A stretch of DNA of 64,000 bases from the NCBI GenBank assembly GCA_018340375.1, contig JAFFJZ010000009.1:21344501-21408500 (forward strand). Direction: 5' to 3'. This stretch comes from Gonatopus flavifemur. Lineage: Eukaryota > Arthropoda > Insecta > Hymenoptera > Dryinidae. This document shows positions 53,420 through 64,000 of this stretch, one piece after another (positions within the stretch are counted from its first letter, which is position 1; each line of letters begins with the position of its first letter). Both the position numbers and the translations under genes were made by a program. The notes below the pieces were generated by a model. The model did not search any database and was not told the origin of the DNA. It saw only the letters and a program-made list of their open reading frames with translations.

Positions 53420-54860
53420 ATACGACCCATATCGACATACCCTGTAGCCAATATTGGTACCAGACCCCTGACACCACCATAGTTCAGTGAATCACAACTC
53501 GTTTTGAGGGCGCTGCAGATTGGTCGCAACTTCGTGGAGGGATTTTTATCACACGACAATATCACATAGAAGTATAATTGGCATGAAAAGGTTTGAAAAT
53601 CTTGAAACATCACGCTCACATGATTTTGATTTTCAAGATATACCTCCCATGCAGTGATAGAACACAGAGACATAGAGAAGTTGCATTCCGGGATCGCACA
53701 TCTTTTTTTCCCATGTACTATTCAGCTTTCGACATTCAGACTGAATTTTTATCAATGTACATTAATAAAATTACGTACACATCCACCTTCAAAAAGTTTC
53801 AATTCTCCTCCCAAAGAAATATGTCAGGAACTTGTTAATTGGAATACGTTGGCTGTTTGAAATATGTCAAATATGTCACAAATGGAATAATACAATGGAA
53901 TATTTTATGAATGGTCTTGGAATACTCAAGAAATAATTGAGGAAGATTCTATGAAATGTAAGATTAGCGGAACGTCGTAATGTTTCTGTAAGGTCTTTGG
54001 AACCTCAGTGTAATTTACAGCACCTAAGTGAAATCTTCGACGCTGTATGGGATGATACATTTCAATTCACTGAAAGTGTCCGCTTAGTTTATCTTCATTT
54101 TGTTCCGACTTTTTTCTGATTTGCTGTAGGTTATTCCAGTTCAATTTCAATGACTTCTTCAAAATTTTCAACAACAGACTAGAGATTTTTCTAATAGAGA
54201 GGTTATTCCAGTGACAAATACGCAAACATCAATACCATATACAATAAGATTGTGTGTATCAAGTCCGAATAAAATTGCACGACGTCACAGCAGCACCCCT
54301 AGCGGATTATGGACGCGTAATGGGATGCCATTCCGAAGAAAATCAGGTGATTGTTAGTGGCCTGATCGATACGAACGTTTATATAAACTCGCTTACCAAA
54401 AATGTTCTAACATTTCCTTATGTGATTGATGAGTATCAATTATCCGGCTGACGTGGTGTGTCGGATCTTGTGCATCGAAACCCAGGGAAAAAATTTTTGT
54501 ATGGTCCATGCATGTACATAAATTCTTTCACAGGAAGTCATAGAGTTTACGTTCCTACCTGTTCTGAATCCTGCTTCTATAAGTCAATTTCTAAAAGAAG
54601 TTGCAATCCCATGCGTGCACGAACATTGAGTCATCTTCAGCCCTCTCCTGGCGCAAAATTGACCAGCATTGACAAAAATGGGCTGTAATTGGCTCAATTA
54701 TGATGCCAACACGCGATACAATATGTTCATACTTTTAGACCCTTTTCACGATTTGCTAGGATTTGAAGGTCCATCATTTGAAACATGACGGTGGGGATGT
54801 AGTCAGTGCTAACTGCGGTCGGACTACTGAAGAATTTTTTACCAACGATAGAGGAAATTG
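53420..54860. other. no recognised gene
   Basis: Unique-looking AT-rich DNA. The frames at 54254-54451 and 54458-54688 have no recognisable motif. Possibly intron of the gene at 56090-58238 or intergenic. Confidence 0.35.
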
Positions 54861-54874
54861 AGGGACGCGTTGAG

Positions 54875-55194
54875 TGCTCTCTAAATTTCTTGGAGTGAAA
54901 AATTCACTTATAAAGAGTGAAAATACTGCAAGTCCAAGAGAAGTGAGATTCCACTCTTAAGGAGTGAATTTTGACCCCAAAAGGGTGCATTCTCACACTA
55001 TCAATGTGAAATTTCAACTCACTCCAAAGAATGAAATCCCACCCCGTAATGAGGGTGGAATCTTTACTTCAAGAGGGTGAAAATTCACTCTCTTAGCATG
55101 AAAACTCATTCTTTAGGGGTTGAATTTTACTCTGGTTAGACTTGTATTTTCACTCTTCAAGAGTGGATTTTCACTCCAAGGAATTTAGAGAGTG
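54875..55194. mobile_element. MITE with GAGTGAAA-type internal motif
   Basis: The ends CTCTCTAAATTTCTTGGAGTG and the inverse of CTCTCTAAATTCCTTGGAGTG differ at one position. Between them the motif GAGTGAAAATTCACT and relatives (GAGTGAATTTT, GGGTGAAAATTCACTC, GAGTGGATTTTCACTC) recurs about ten times on both strands, so the whole 320 bp can pair with itself. Confidence 0.65.
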
Positions 55195-55827
55195 CGTTAG
55201 TTCAAGATATCAAGTCTGTTTCTTTTCTCCACTCTTCTTTAACCCGTCCATTTGAACTATCGGAAAATGCATTAGAAATGCCTTTTTTCTATCGTCTGTG
55301 ACTCAAGAATGATGTGAGAAGTGCGAAAATGCGGTTAACAAAATTTCAAATCTCCTCAAGAGATTATTATGTTTCCTCCTCTCAGCAGTCTATTATGTTT
55401 CCAAGCAAGAAAAATATGTTTTGCACTATGGGATAGGCTGATAGCATAGAACCGTTGTTGATTATTCAGGTATAATGAGCATATGATAGCTTAACAGTTA
55501 TGACAGAAAATTTATTTCTCAAATTTGCACAGTCTACTATACACTCCAAGTGAACGTGTTAACATGGAGGTGTGAATGCAAAATACCACGAATGCCTCAA
55601 TTAATGTGAGAGGGTGTGTCAGACGGACGAAATTATTTTCCTTCTGATTGTTCCATTTAAACCACATCTTTGTTTTTCTGGACGTGAAAATCTTTTTCCT
55701 TTTCAAACATTCATCATTATGATGTTGTAAATTCATGGTGATCGACGTGAGAGAGCTATATAGTTCGTGCTAGTGACAGGATTGTAAGAGAAATTCGAAT
55801 TCATGCGAGAAATTTTAACGCAGGTAC

Positions 55828-55950
55828 TCCCTAAATTTTTGGGAATGAAAACACTGAAACTCCGATGAGAGTATAGGTTTACTCTGACGAAGTAATACTC
55901 TCACTCTGATCGGAGTTACACTATTCTCACTCTGAGGAATTTGAAGAGTA
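55828..55950. repeat. short relative of the 54.9-kb MITE
   Basis: ACTCCCTAAATTTTTGGGAATG at the left mirrors CACTCTGAGGAATTTGAAGAGT at the right, with ACTCTGA/TCAGAGT-type words between. The plan is the same as at 54875-55194, with a different internal motif (ACTCTGAT.GGAGT). Confidence 0.5.
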
Positions 55951-56083
55951 GAGTTCTATCGTTATTGAAATCGTTAAATATCATCTTGACCATCGTCTGT
56001 TATATGAAGTTGACCCGAACACATGCTATTTATCCTTCCGAGTATTTTTCTGCTGAGTATCGAAAACAAATCGGAATGAATAG

Positions 56084-56091
56084 ACATACCT
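56084..56091 (-). other. splice donor of the host exon
   Basis: On the minus strand ATCGCAG|GTATGTCTATTC is a strong GT donor, interrupting the codon after Ala (phase 1). The next exon was not found to the left within the window. Confidence 0.55.
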
Positions 56092-58238
56092 GCGATGCGC
56101 AACATCCGAGCATTAGGAGGTTCTTGATACAAGGATTGACTATTTTGATCTGTATAGCGAGAAGCGGTCCCTTCAGCGTTCATAGGCATTCTGATTAAAC
56201 ATCGAGGTAACGTAGTGCTGCCATCCAAATGAACATTAGTTCCTTCAAGACTCTTCTTTGCAACAGCCGTAGTTTCAGCAATGGTTTGATAAATATCATC
56301 TATTTGCTTCTGCATAGTATTTATGCGATTGATGGTGTTGTTGTCGTGATCCTCTTTTCCACAAAGCACCCCATATACACTCGTTGTTTTGGAATCCGCC
56401 AGGTCGGGTACTCCATCAGCTTTTTCTCCATTCTTTTCATAATACGGTGGCCAGGAAGCATTGAAGTTTGCCCTGATATCAGCAATATTATTCGGCGGCA
56501 CACTTCTCGACCGTAACTGTTGAACAATCTCATCTGTAGTTCCGAACTGTGGTTTGATTCCTCGAACAGATGGTCTGCGATTGAATCCATAATCGTTAAG
56601 CTCATCATCTTCATCGGGATGGTTTTCCTTTGAAGTGGTATGATTTCCATCTGCATTGATACTATTGATGTTAACCTCATGACGTTCATCCGGCTCATTA
56701 TATCGTTTTTTTATCCTCTCTGTTCTGGATTTATCTTGTTCAACAAAAGCTAGTAGCTGTTCTTCGGCATTAGCGCTAGAATCAATGTTGGAACGAGTTA
56801 TAACGCCATTACTGCCTATCGCGAGACCAGTGGGAGTTCCTCTAGTCACATCTGGTGGTCCAGTTCCATAATTGGTTCCTCCGTTATTCAATACGGATTC
56901 AATATCTTCCAAACTATAAGAAGAATCCGAACTATACTCAGCGGAATCACGATTTAGAGTGCTGATTCTTGAAGTCATTCGGTAATAATCTTCTCGGCTA
57001 TCAGCGCTGTTGGAAGTAACACAGGACAACGGTGCCAAACTGGCTAAAAATTGCCTTCGCACGTCTGAATTCATTTTGTTAGTTAATGATGCGGTTAATG
57101 TTCCTTTACTAGGATATTCATTACATAAAAGATTTCTTTCGTCACTATCACTAGTTAGGCTACCTAATTCCGGTAGACCCTCTATCTTACCAGTCTTTTT
57201 CTGAGCGAATAAATCACTCAATTTTCGGTATGTGGAATGATTATGAGGATGACTTGCAAGAAGATGCGTGGCCATAGGATTCTGCTCCTGTAAACTTGTT
57301 GTTATAGTATTAGCGGTCATTGCAGCTGTGGAGATAGTGGATGGCGAAAGATTGAGAATTTGCGAGGGAGACAGTTTATTTTTCGGATGTTCTTCACCGG
57401 AAGGGGATGTACGAATGAGAAATTGATCTGTGCCATGATCCGATGAATCATCGTGTACAGTATTTGTATTGTCAGAAGCACTACTGCTCTCAGCATTTTC
57501 CCCATCCTGGTCGATGCACGTTAAACGCTTTATTCTCTCTTCCAAAGACAAATCTTTTGATCTAAGATTCTTTTTGCGAGATGCTGAAATACCATCGTAT
57601 TTCCCAATCAAACTACGTCGCAAAGTATTTCTTTCAATCGTTCGTCTGATGGACGACGATGTTGGTTCGCTTTCCGAGGAATCACTTCTATCAGTGATGA
57701 GCTTGTTCCGCTTTGCAGCGTCAAACAGACGTAAACTTTCGGTAGTGATAAGGAATTTTTGAGCTTCAGAAGTACAATCTTCAGAAGACATGGCTTTGCT
57801 GGAGGGCGCGGGAGGGGGTGATATGAACCGTGGATCCGGAAATAATTGTCTGACAGCGGAATTCGGTTTCTGAAGACTGTTGGTTACAAGCGACGACACA
57901 CTACCTAGTTTGAAGGTCAAGGAGAATTCAGCTAAATCTGGAGTCAATCTGGATGCTGGGGGAGGGTCATTCATCTGTTGCGGTGTCTCGTCAGCTCCAG
58001 CATTTTTTATCAATTTCGCGTCAACCTCATCACGGTCTATAGGTTTTTTCGATTCTGTTGTAGATTCGTGTTCGGATAAAGTAGAATTTGTTTCAACATG
58101 ATGTGGCGTAATACTCTCGTCCTTGGATAATTCCAATATTCTTTGTTCTTTTCCCGTATTTGAATCATCAATACAAGCTGGTCTGGTTTCCTCTTCGTTG
58201 ATCTCTCGTACGATTCTCCGTTCTGTCACCGTTGTCAT
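56090..58238 (-). CDS. large exon of a host gene, product unknown
   Basis: Minus strand; 716 codons from ATG 58238 to a splice donor after 56090 (GCAG|GTATGT). The frame would run on into the intron to 55974. The start MTTVTERRIVREINEEETR follows a plausible acceptor (CCTCGTAG) 11 bases upstream, so a 5' non-coding exon is likely. The protein is hydrophilic and serine/asparagine-rich, with a proline patch (FISPPPAPSSK), SYSLEDIESVLNN, and a short coiled-coil-like stretch near the end (INTMQKQIDDIYQTIAETTA). No transposon motif, no lesion over 2.1 kb, and more balanced codon use than its surroundings point to a host gene. I do not recognise the family. Probably a cytoplasmic adaptor or cytoskeletal protein, which is a guess from composition. 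Confidence 0.65.
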
Positions 58239-58299
58239 CGTTATTGTTTCTACGAGGTATCGTTGGTGTAAATCTGTTGGCAGAATGAATTAGGCTATT

Positions 58300-58970
58300 A
58301 GATATAACTTCAAGTATGAATTTCATTAAATATCCATTTATGATGATGTTGACCCTCCCTTACATAGAAAGAGATGCTCTGAATATTTTTTAACATAACG
58401 TGCCGTAAAAATACTATCATGAAGTTCGCTCAGCTTGCGATAATGCATAGGATGTAAACATCATGTATTCACTATGGTGTCATCGCTTCAGTTTCCGAAC
58501 AATGACAATGCTTCATGCGGAAACACCTTGACAACATGATGCGAACATTTCTTCACGTGCGTGTCAATATTATGATGGCATTATTAAGAAAACTTTTTAT
58601 CTGGTAGTCTGTATACGTTTTTCTAGTACACGTCAAGTGCATATGGGGGGGGGCAGGGGAGGGGGAGGCACTTATATTCGTGACATTAGAAAAACATTTC
58701 AAAATGTTGGAAACAATCTGAAAATTCCATATGAGTTTTTCAATTCTTTTACTTTGAAAATGAACTCTGATATTACATACAGAATAATTTGTTCACACAA
58801 TATATCAGTGTAAATAGGATGAAAAATTGACTGGACCAGTTTCTGTTCAAACACAAATGATCTTCGTTCACAGACTAAGGGTTAACGGGTAACACTACTT
58901 GGGAATTTTCAAAACACCAGGAAATTTTTTGGCTGAAACGACTCTTTGTGGACACGGGAATGGTGTGCCG
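58300..58970. other. no recognised gene
   Basis: AT-rich DNA with a G-rich run (58645-58671) and no frame of note. It may be an intron or promoter of the minus-strand gene ending at 58238. Confidence 0.35.
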
Positions 58971-58975
58971 TGAGT

Positions 58976-59877
58976 TAGGGGAGACCGGGGATAGTTGACC
59001 ATAGGGGTAAGTAGACTAACGGCGGAAATCTCGGTGAAGACGGAAGTGTCACGTTTTTCAACTACAGCTGAATGATTGTCCTTATTAACCGGTTCAGTGT
59101 TCAGGGACGCAAAGTCACTGGCGCGTATTGTTGGGGAGCAGTGACAAATTTCCAGTTAATGAACCATGTGAGTAAAATTTATCTTCCGTACATGCTTTGT
59201 TGTGACGGAGACAAATTTATTGTTAATTACTTTCCTATTGTTCCAGGTATTGGTTTTATAGCTGTTCTTCATATGAAATAACATTATTCTCGAGTCACTG
59301 TTGTAAGTTAGGTTTCATATGTGATGAAACACAAAAATGCCGTTTGGGCTAGTTGACTAATTATCCGTTTCAGGGCTGGATAAGTGGTTACCCCGTGATC
59401 TCACACCAATTACTACACGGGAAGACCGAGTTCACTAACATTTCGAAACATAACCATGAATTTAGGGAAAAAGAGCATCACTGAAAAATTTCCCTAGTGA
59501 TTTTACCAAAAATACTAAACGGTGATAGTTTCATGGTTGTTTTTCACAGTGAATTCTTCAGTGATGTTCCACTCCCTTGAATTGACAGTCATTCTCCGAA
59601 ATATTGATAAACTTGGTCTTTCCGTATATATTTATCAACTCCCCAAGCGTATGGTCAACCAGCCCCGCGCATGGGGTGGATTGACCAAGTACAAGTCATG
59701 TTAGAAAATGAATTAGATTTGCACTACCATAGTTTATTTTGACATTTCTTTGATCAATTGCGAACAGCCTAATAGTGTATTGATTAATTTCAATAGTTTC
59801 CATACGCATCGATATTGAGGCAGAATGAATACACATATCCTTGCAAAAACTTGGTCAACTATCCCCGGCCTCCCCTA
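58976..59877. mobile_element. MITE-like element, TAGGGGAG ends
   Basis: TAGGGGAGACCGGGGATAGT and the inverse of TAGGGGAGGCCGGGGATAGT differ at one base, and the match continues through TGACCA. About 900 bp. Inner words GTTGAC and CCCCGG echo the ends near 59355 and 59665. No coding frame over 70 codons with motifs. No clear target duplication. Confidence 0.55.
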
Positions 59878-59879
59878 CC

Positions 59880-61520
59880 TCTGACGAAAATCTTAAACCG
59901 CGGAAACATCGTAATGTTTTAGTATATTTGTGAATTTTTTACACCCATTCCAAATAGCCCCGAAAGTTTTCAAAACGTTTTAAAAACGTGTCAGAAGTCC
60001 CACAGATGTTGGTTTCCAGGAGCATGTTTTCCCAACGTCTTGAGAATATTCATTCAATGTGCTGGGGAAGACATGTTGGGGACGTTGTTTAAAAATGCTA
60101 TGGGACGTTTTCAGAACGTTCTCAGAATACAACCAAGTACTTGATCTCTAACCTATACAAATGTATATTCATAGTTTTACTAGGGCAAAAAGTACCAAAC
60201 AATCAAAAATATGTCTTGTATTGAATATTGGGGAAGATTTCATTCCAGAAGTTCAAAACTATCGACAGAATGTGAATTATCAAGAATTAAGTCAATATAT
60301 TGAGGTTCACATAACCTCAAAATTGGGGCGGAACAAAATTTCACTACACGCAATGTATTAAAGAGATGCAGATGGAATTTATCGAATCTATCGATACCGG
60401 TTCCACCGCAGTTTATTCGCCTCCCTTCGAAATGAAGAGTAATGGAAGATCAAGCAAAAGTTTGATCATTAACAAATTCTCATTTTGAATTCTTCATAAA
60501 CGTTCCATAGAAACCTCAATAAGTCTATACCGGACATTCGTATATCCCTGGTATATACATGCGGTGTTCCCTGAACTTCCCAAAACATTTTTGGAACATT
60601 CCAATGTTTCAGAATACGTTCCAAGGATGTTGATAGTACCTTCCGTTGCTGTATGAGATATTACACCGAAAGCTAACTCACCCAATTTACGCTAAGAAAC
60701 AAGCCCCAGTATTACGTGGTCGTGTACCGATGCCAGGGTTGCCAATGTAACAGGAATCCCCTATTTTTTGAAAATTCACCTGTTGACGGAATTTCGAATA
60801 GAATGGGTGGGAAGGGGAATTTAGGAAGATACACTGTAAGAAAAACACTCCGGGAAAATTCCAATACCATATTGAAAGCAATTGACCTGTACATTTATCC
60901 TGAAAAATTACATTCAAGTTATGAAAATTCCAGTACACGTATCAGAGAATTCTTATATTTATACTGGAAAATTGAAGTGGAAAACATGAATTTTCATGGA
61001 AAATACGGGAAAATTCCGGTACAAGAGGAATTTTCTTGTACGTGAACTAGAAAATTCGTCATAGACAGGGATTATCCAGTTTCTGGGTATCGGGGATCCC
61101 AATTTTTGTCAACAGTGTAATTGAATATGAAAAATGGATAATTTCGAACTGTTGTGATTGTAATAGGAATATTCATGAGTTATTCAGGGATGAATTTCGA
61201 TTATGATTTTTTGAATGGAACGTCATTCAGGTGAAAGTATCCCGGCGTTCCAAACCCTTATAATCGCCTGTTCATTTCATGAGATCTATTGATCTCGAAT
61301 AATGATGACTGAGACGTATGTATCTGACAAACTGTTCGAATTTACATCAATTGCAACATAGTTTTGAATATAAATTGTGCGAATTTTTGATTTCATACTA
61401 CTATGTTTCTTGTGTGGAACGGAAGTATGGTGATGAGGTGAAGAATCCATTATGCAGAAACGGGTATTTCGTCTTTACTGGACGTTTGAAAAAGTTGAGG
61501 AAGTTCGGTTGCCAAAAATG
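59880..61520. other. no gene; relics of repeats
   Basis: Contains GGGACGTTTTCAGAACGTT-like words (60030-60130) and AACGTTCC/GGAACATT words (60500-60625), and a TACACTGTAAGAAAAACACT start near 60827 resembling a MITE end without a partner. Nothing codes. Confidence 0.35.
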
Positions 61521-61756
61521 AGCGTTAGGGTGAAGCGAAAAAAACTTCTCCTCCCAAATCAGGTTCTAAAAGGGAGAAAAGTTGTCTTAGGACATCAAAT
61601 GAAAGTGTGCGAAAGCACAGCCCGAACGGAGAATATCTTCTGTTCGGGGATTGCTCCCAAAATTTCGAAATTTCGATTGGAATTTCCAAAATATGCGTTT
61701 ATGAGACATTTTGCATTATTTAGTTGAGCGTTCCTTTGTATTATTGAAAACTGTTA

Positions 61757-61970
61757 CACTGTCAGAAATATTATGAAGTTTTTTCCAATACCGTACAGGT
61801 AATACACATTTTACATTAAATTTAATGTACCAAAACATTGAAAAAATATAGATTTTGCTATAGTTTACATTAAATTTAATGTAAAATGTGTATGAAACTC
61901 AATTCATGCGCGTATTTGAAAAAAACTTCCAGCAAATACATTAAAACTAATGCAGAAATTTCTAACAGTG
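61757..61970. mobile_element. 214-bp TA-flanked MITE
   Basis: CACTGTCAGAAAT at the left and ATTTCTAACAGTG at the right, flanked by TA (61755-61756 and 61971-61972). The centre has TACATTAAATTTAATGTA twice, itself a perfect palindrome. TA duplication and CACTGT ends fit Tc1/mariner-type MITEs. Confidence 0.7.
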
Positions 61971-62177
61971 TAGTTATGCACCATTGTGCAGTATTTTGGT
62001 CGAGATGGGAGTCAAAAGACACACACAGAAATAGTGAGTAATATGGTAGAATAATCGAAATTCCCCTTCCATGTAGAACTGCATGAATTTTTTTTTTCAA
62101 TTCTTTCATTCATTCATTCCAATTATTTTCAAAGTTTAATATTCTTGTTGTTATTTTGTTTCCCTTAACATTTGATT

Positions 62178-63984
62178 TCACAATCCGTATTGTTGTTTCG
62201 TGTCGAATTTGGGCATCATACTCCTTGACAGAAGAGTTGCCCGGATGATGCCGTCTCTTGCGTCGTAACCACACACCGCACTTGACGCCTCATTCACGAG
62301 CTTGACTGTCCGCTGGACAGCTTGTGTGTGACAGGGAAGATGGAGGGATTCCCAATCAAGTATCGGATCGATCGTGCTCACCATTTTTTCCAATTCTTCG
62401 TTGCTCAGCTTGCTCGAAACTGGGGCGTGGTGTTGGAACGCATTGCGACCAGTCAATCATCTGAAAGTATTCCGAGGCCATAAAGTTTACCGATGGTCCT
62501 TTGAGAAATCGGATTACTGCATTTTTCGAAGCCTCTCTCCCCTGAACAATTTTCTGCACAGCATCTTCTCGAACTGCGAATAACGTTGCAAGTAAGAGAT
62601 CCCCGGGATGGAAGAAAAGCGTTATGACCGATCACTTGATCTGCATCTTCAAATATCGCAGTGGTAAGTGCCGAGATCTTTTAATTATCTCGTAAACATG
62701 TTTTGCACCGTCACTTAACAAGCTATTCTTTTTCATAAGAAACTATACAGGTACCCAAACCTTGAGTATGTAATTCACCGGGGTGTCAAGTTTCGCTGAA
62801 GGTGTTGTGGTTGGAATATACTCACGCAGTATTCGGTTCGTGGTTGTTAACCATCGAGTATGGCAAATTAGGCCGGGATTAAGGAGATTCAAATCATCAA
62901 GGCAAGTCTCAGATTTAATCGCTCTCGATATTTCGAGCCTATATTTCTGGTCCTCCGTATGTATTGGGCCCTGTAGGTACACTGTCAATGCGAGTGAATG
63001 GATGTTGAATGGGAATCCATTCAAATGAAGGAGACAGATAGCCCATTGGAGTCGTCCGCCAAATTTTTCCTCCAACTGAAGGATAACACCTAACTTCCAT
63101 CCTGTGTAAATAGCAGTGCCATTGCACCCAATCACCAATGAGTCGCTGAAGCCTCCAGAGACTTCTTTTTTCACGTACTGGTATAAAATGTGGCATATTG
63201 GTAGCTGTACCTGATGGTGAGGTAACATGACCCGATTACTGTGATTTGGACTCTCTGACGAGGGATATATGCTCCTCTTCCACCATTTGTCGATAAAATT
63301 TCGCTTCCTGCTTAATTCGTCTTAGAGTGTAATCCTTCTGACCATCAAAATAGATGCCAATAGGAGGCGGATCAGACTCACATGACTGTTTCGGCTCGGC
63401 CTGAACTTTTAACTTCTGCCTTTTAATCTTACTTCTGTTGGTTACCTTAGATGTGTTCACGTTTGAGACTAACAGCCTGCATCTCTAAACGCAGAAGTGA
63501 CAAGAGCAGCAGTCACTCTATCCAATGAGCCAAATCTTTGGCTTATGAGTGCAGTCTCTTTAAGCAAAAGCCTCTTCTGATTGTTAGCGGATAATGTGGG
63601 AGCCTCGAAATCTGGACCAGAGTCAGTATTGTCTTGTCCATCTGTACTTGCGCCGGAGCTATCATCCACTTATGAGAAAGAACAGCTAAGAATATTTGCA
63701 ACATTTTCTGATAAATTTTGGGTCATATGCTTTTATGCGTTTTTCTTCTCCCTCTGTGAGATTTTCTGAGATCCCTCGATATCAACAGCAGAAATGCGAC
63801 CAATTCTAGTTGTTTTTCGATCGTGAAGGAAAGCTTGAAACAAGGCAGGCACCTTTGTGTCTCTTGTACATGTGCAAGTGGCAAATTCATTGCACTTGCA
63901 GGTGGTGATATCAACGAGCTTGCATGCTTCATTTTCAAAGTGCTGTATCTTCGCTCCGAGTTCACCACTTTTCTTTTGCCTCAT
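62178..63984 (-). pseudogene. J-family transposase-like protein, broken
   Basis: From high to low coordinate: CKCNEFATCTCTRDTKVPAL (Cys cluster, 63900s), RFGSLDRVTAALVTSAFRDA, IGIYFDGQKDYTLRRIKQEA, SDSLVIGCNGTAIYTGWKLG (the central motif, usually GCDGTxVNTG, here Asp to Asn), LQWAICLLHLNGFPFNIHSL, GPSVNFMASEYFQMIDWSQC, and HLPCHTQAVQRTVKLVNEAS with ARDGIIRATLLSRSMMPKF near the end. At least five frame changes. I know this as a multi-copy, unnamed insect/invertebrate family; a DDE-type fold is inference. Confidence 0.6.
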
Positions 63985-64000
63985 CTGATTTTTGGTTCCA

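Larger units (their letters stand above)
61526..64000 (-). mobile_element. hAT-like element J, cut by window end
   Basis: The left end TAGGGTGAAGCGAAAAAAAC matches the terminus of element I (TAGGGCGAAGCGAATTTCC) at 14 of the first 15 bases. The gene inside (62178-63984) is of the family whose N-terminal fragment is inside I. The preceding octamer ATGAGCGT would be the target duplication; its partner lies beyond 64000. A 214-bp MITE is nested at 61757-61970. Confidence 0.5.

Overview
The window is animal, almost certainly insect, nuclear DNA made almost entirely of transposable elements. Evidence: several mariner families (DD34D and DD41D), RTE-type and R2-like LINEs, Ty3/gypsy-type LTR retrotransposons, a KRBA2-like integrase gene with short GT-AG introns, many MITEs, and AT-rich DNA with little unique coding sequence. 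A hymenopteran is my guess from the mix of families; nothing here proves it.

Layout. 0-3.5 kb: a LINE scrap, then an RTE-like LINE (+ strand). 3.7-9.3 kb: two small palindromic MITEs and two LINEs on the minus strand, the second GC-rich and R2-like, joined near 7057. 9.3-12.5 kb: no convincing gene. 12.5-25.8 kb: elements abutting one another at (TA)n: two DD41D mariner relatives (A, B), a Ty3/gypsy LTR element, a third DD41D element (C), and two mariner relics (F, G). 25.8-30.5 kb: a transposase-like pseudogene of an uncharacterised invertebrate family (P) between inverted arms of a 121-bp satellite. 30.7-37.1 kb: a decayed DD41D element (D), then a KRBA2-like integrase transposon (H) interrupted near its C terminus by a 2-kb palindromic hAT-like element (I). 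37.1-38.1 kb: a ~130-bp tandem repeat and a 163-bp hAT-type MITE. 38.1-48.9 kb: a gutted LTR retrotransposon whose 5' LTR holds a palindromic DD41D composite (E) and whose leader holds a 2.7-kb Foldback-like element. 49-51.2 kb: a nested-hairpin element and a full-length mariner with one frameshift. 51.8-52.5 kb: a chain of short perfect hairpins. 52.5-56 kb: MITEs. 56.1-58.2 kb: the only good host-gene candidate, one large exon on the minus strand. 59-62 kb: MITEs. 61.5 kb to the end: a broken transposase-like gene (J) of the same family as element I.

The genes do not form a pathway. They record insertions into insertions, and the nesting gives relative ages: D or its flank before H before I; LTR element before E and the Foldback. 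The least described parts are the I/J family (TAGGG termini, 8-bp target duplication, and a protein family I know only as multi-copy and unnamed), the P family with satellite arms, the Foldback with an alternating 177/180-bp repeat, and the hairpin chain near 52 kb.
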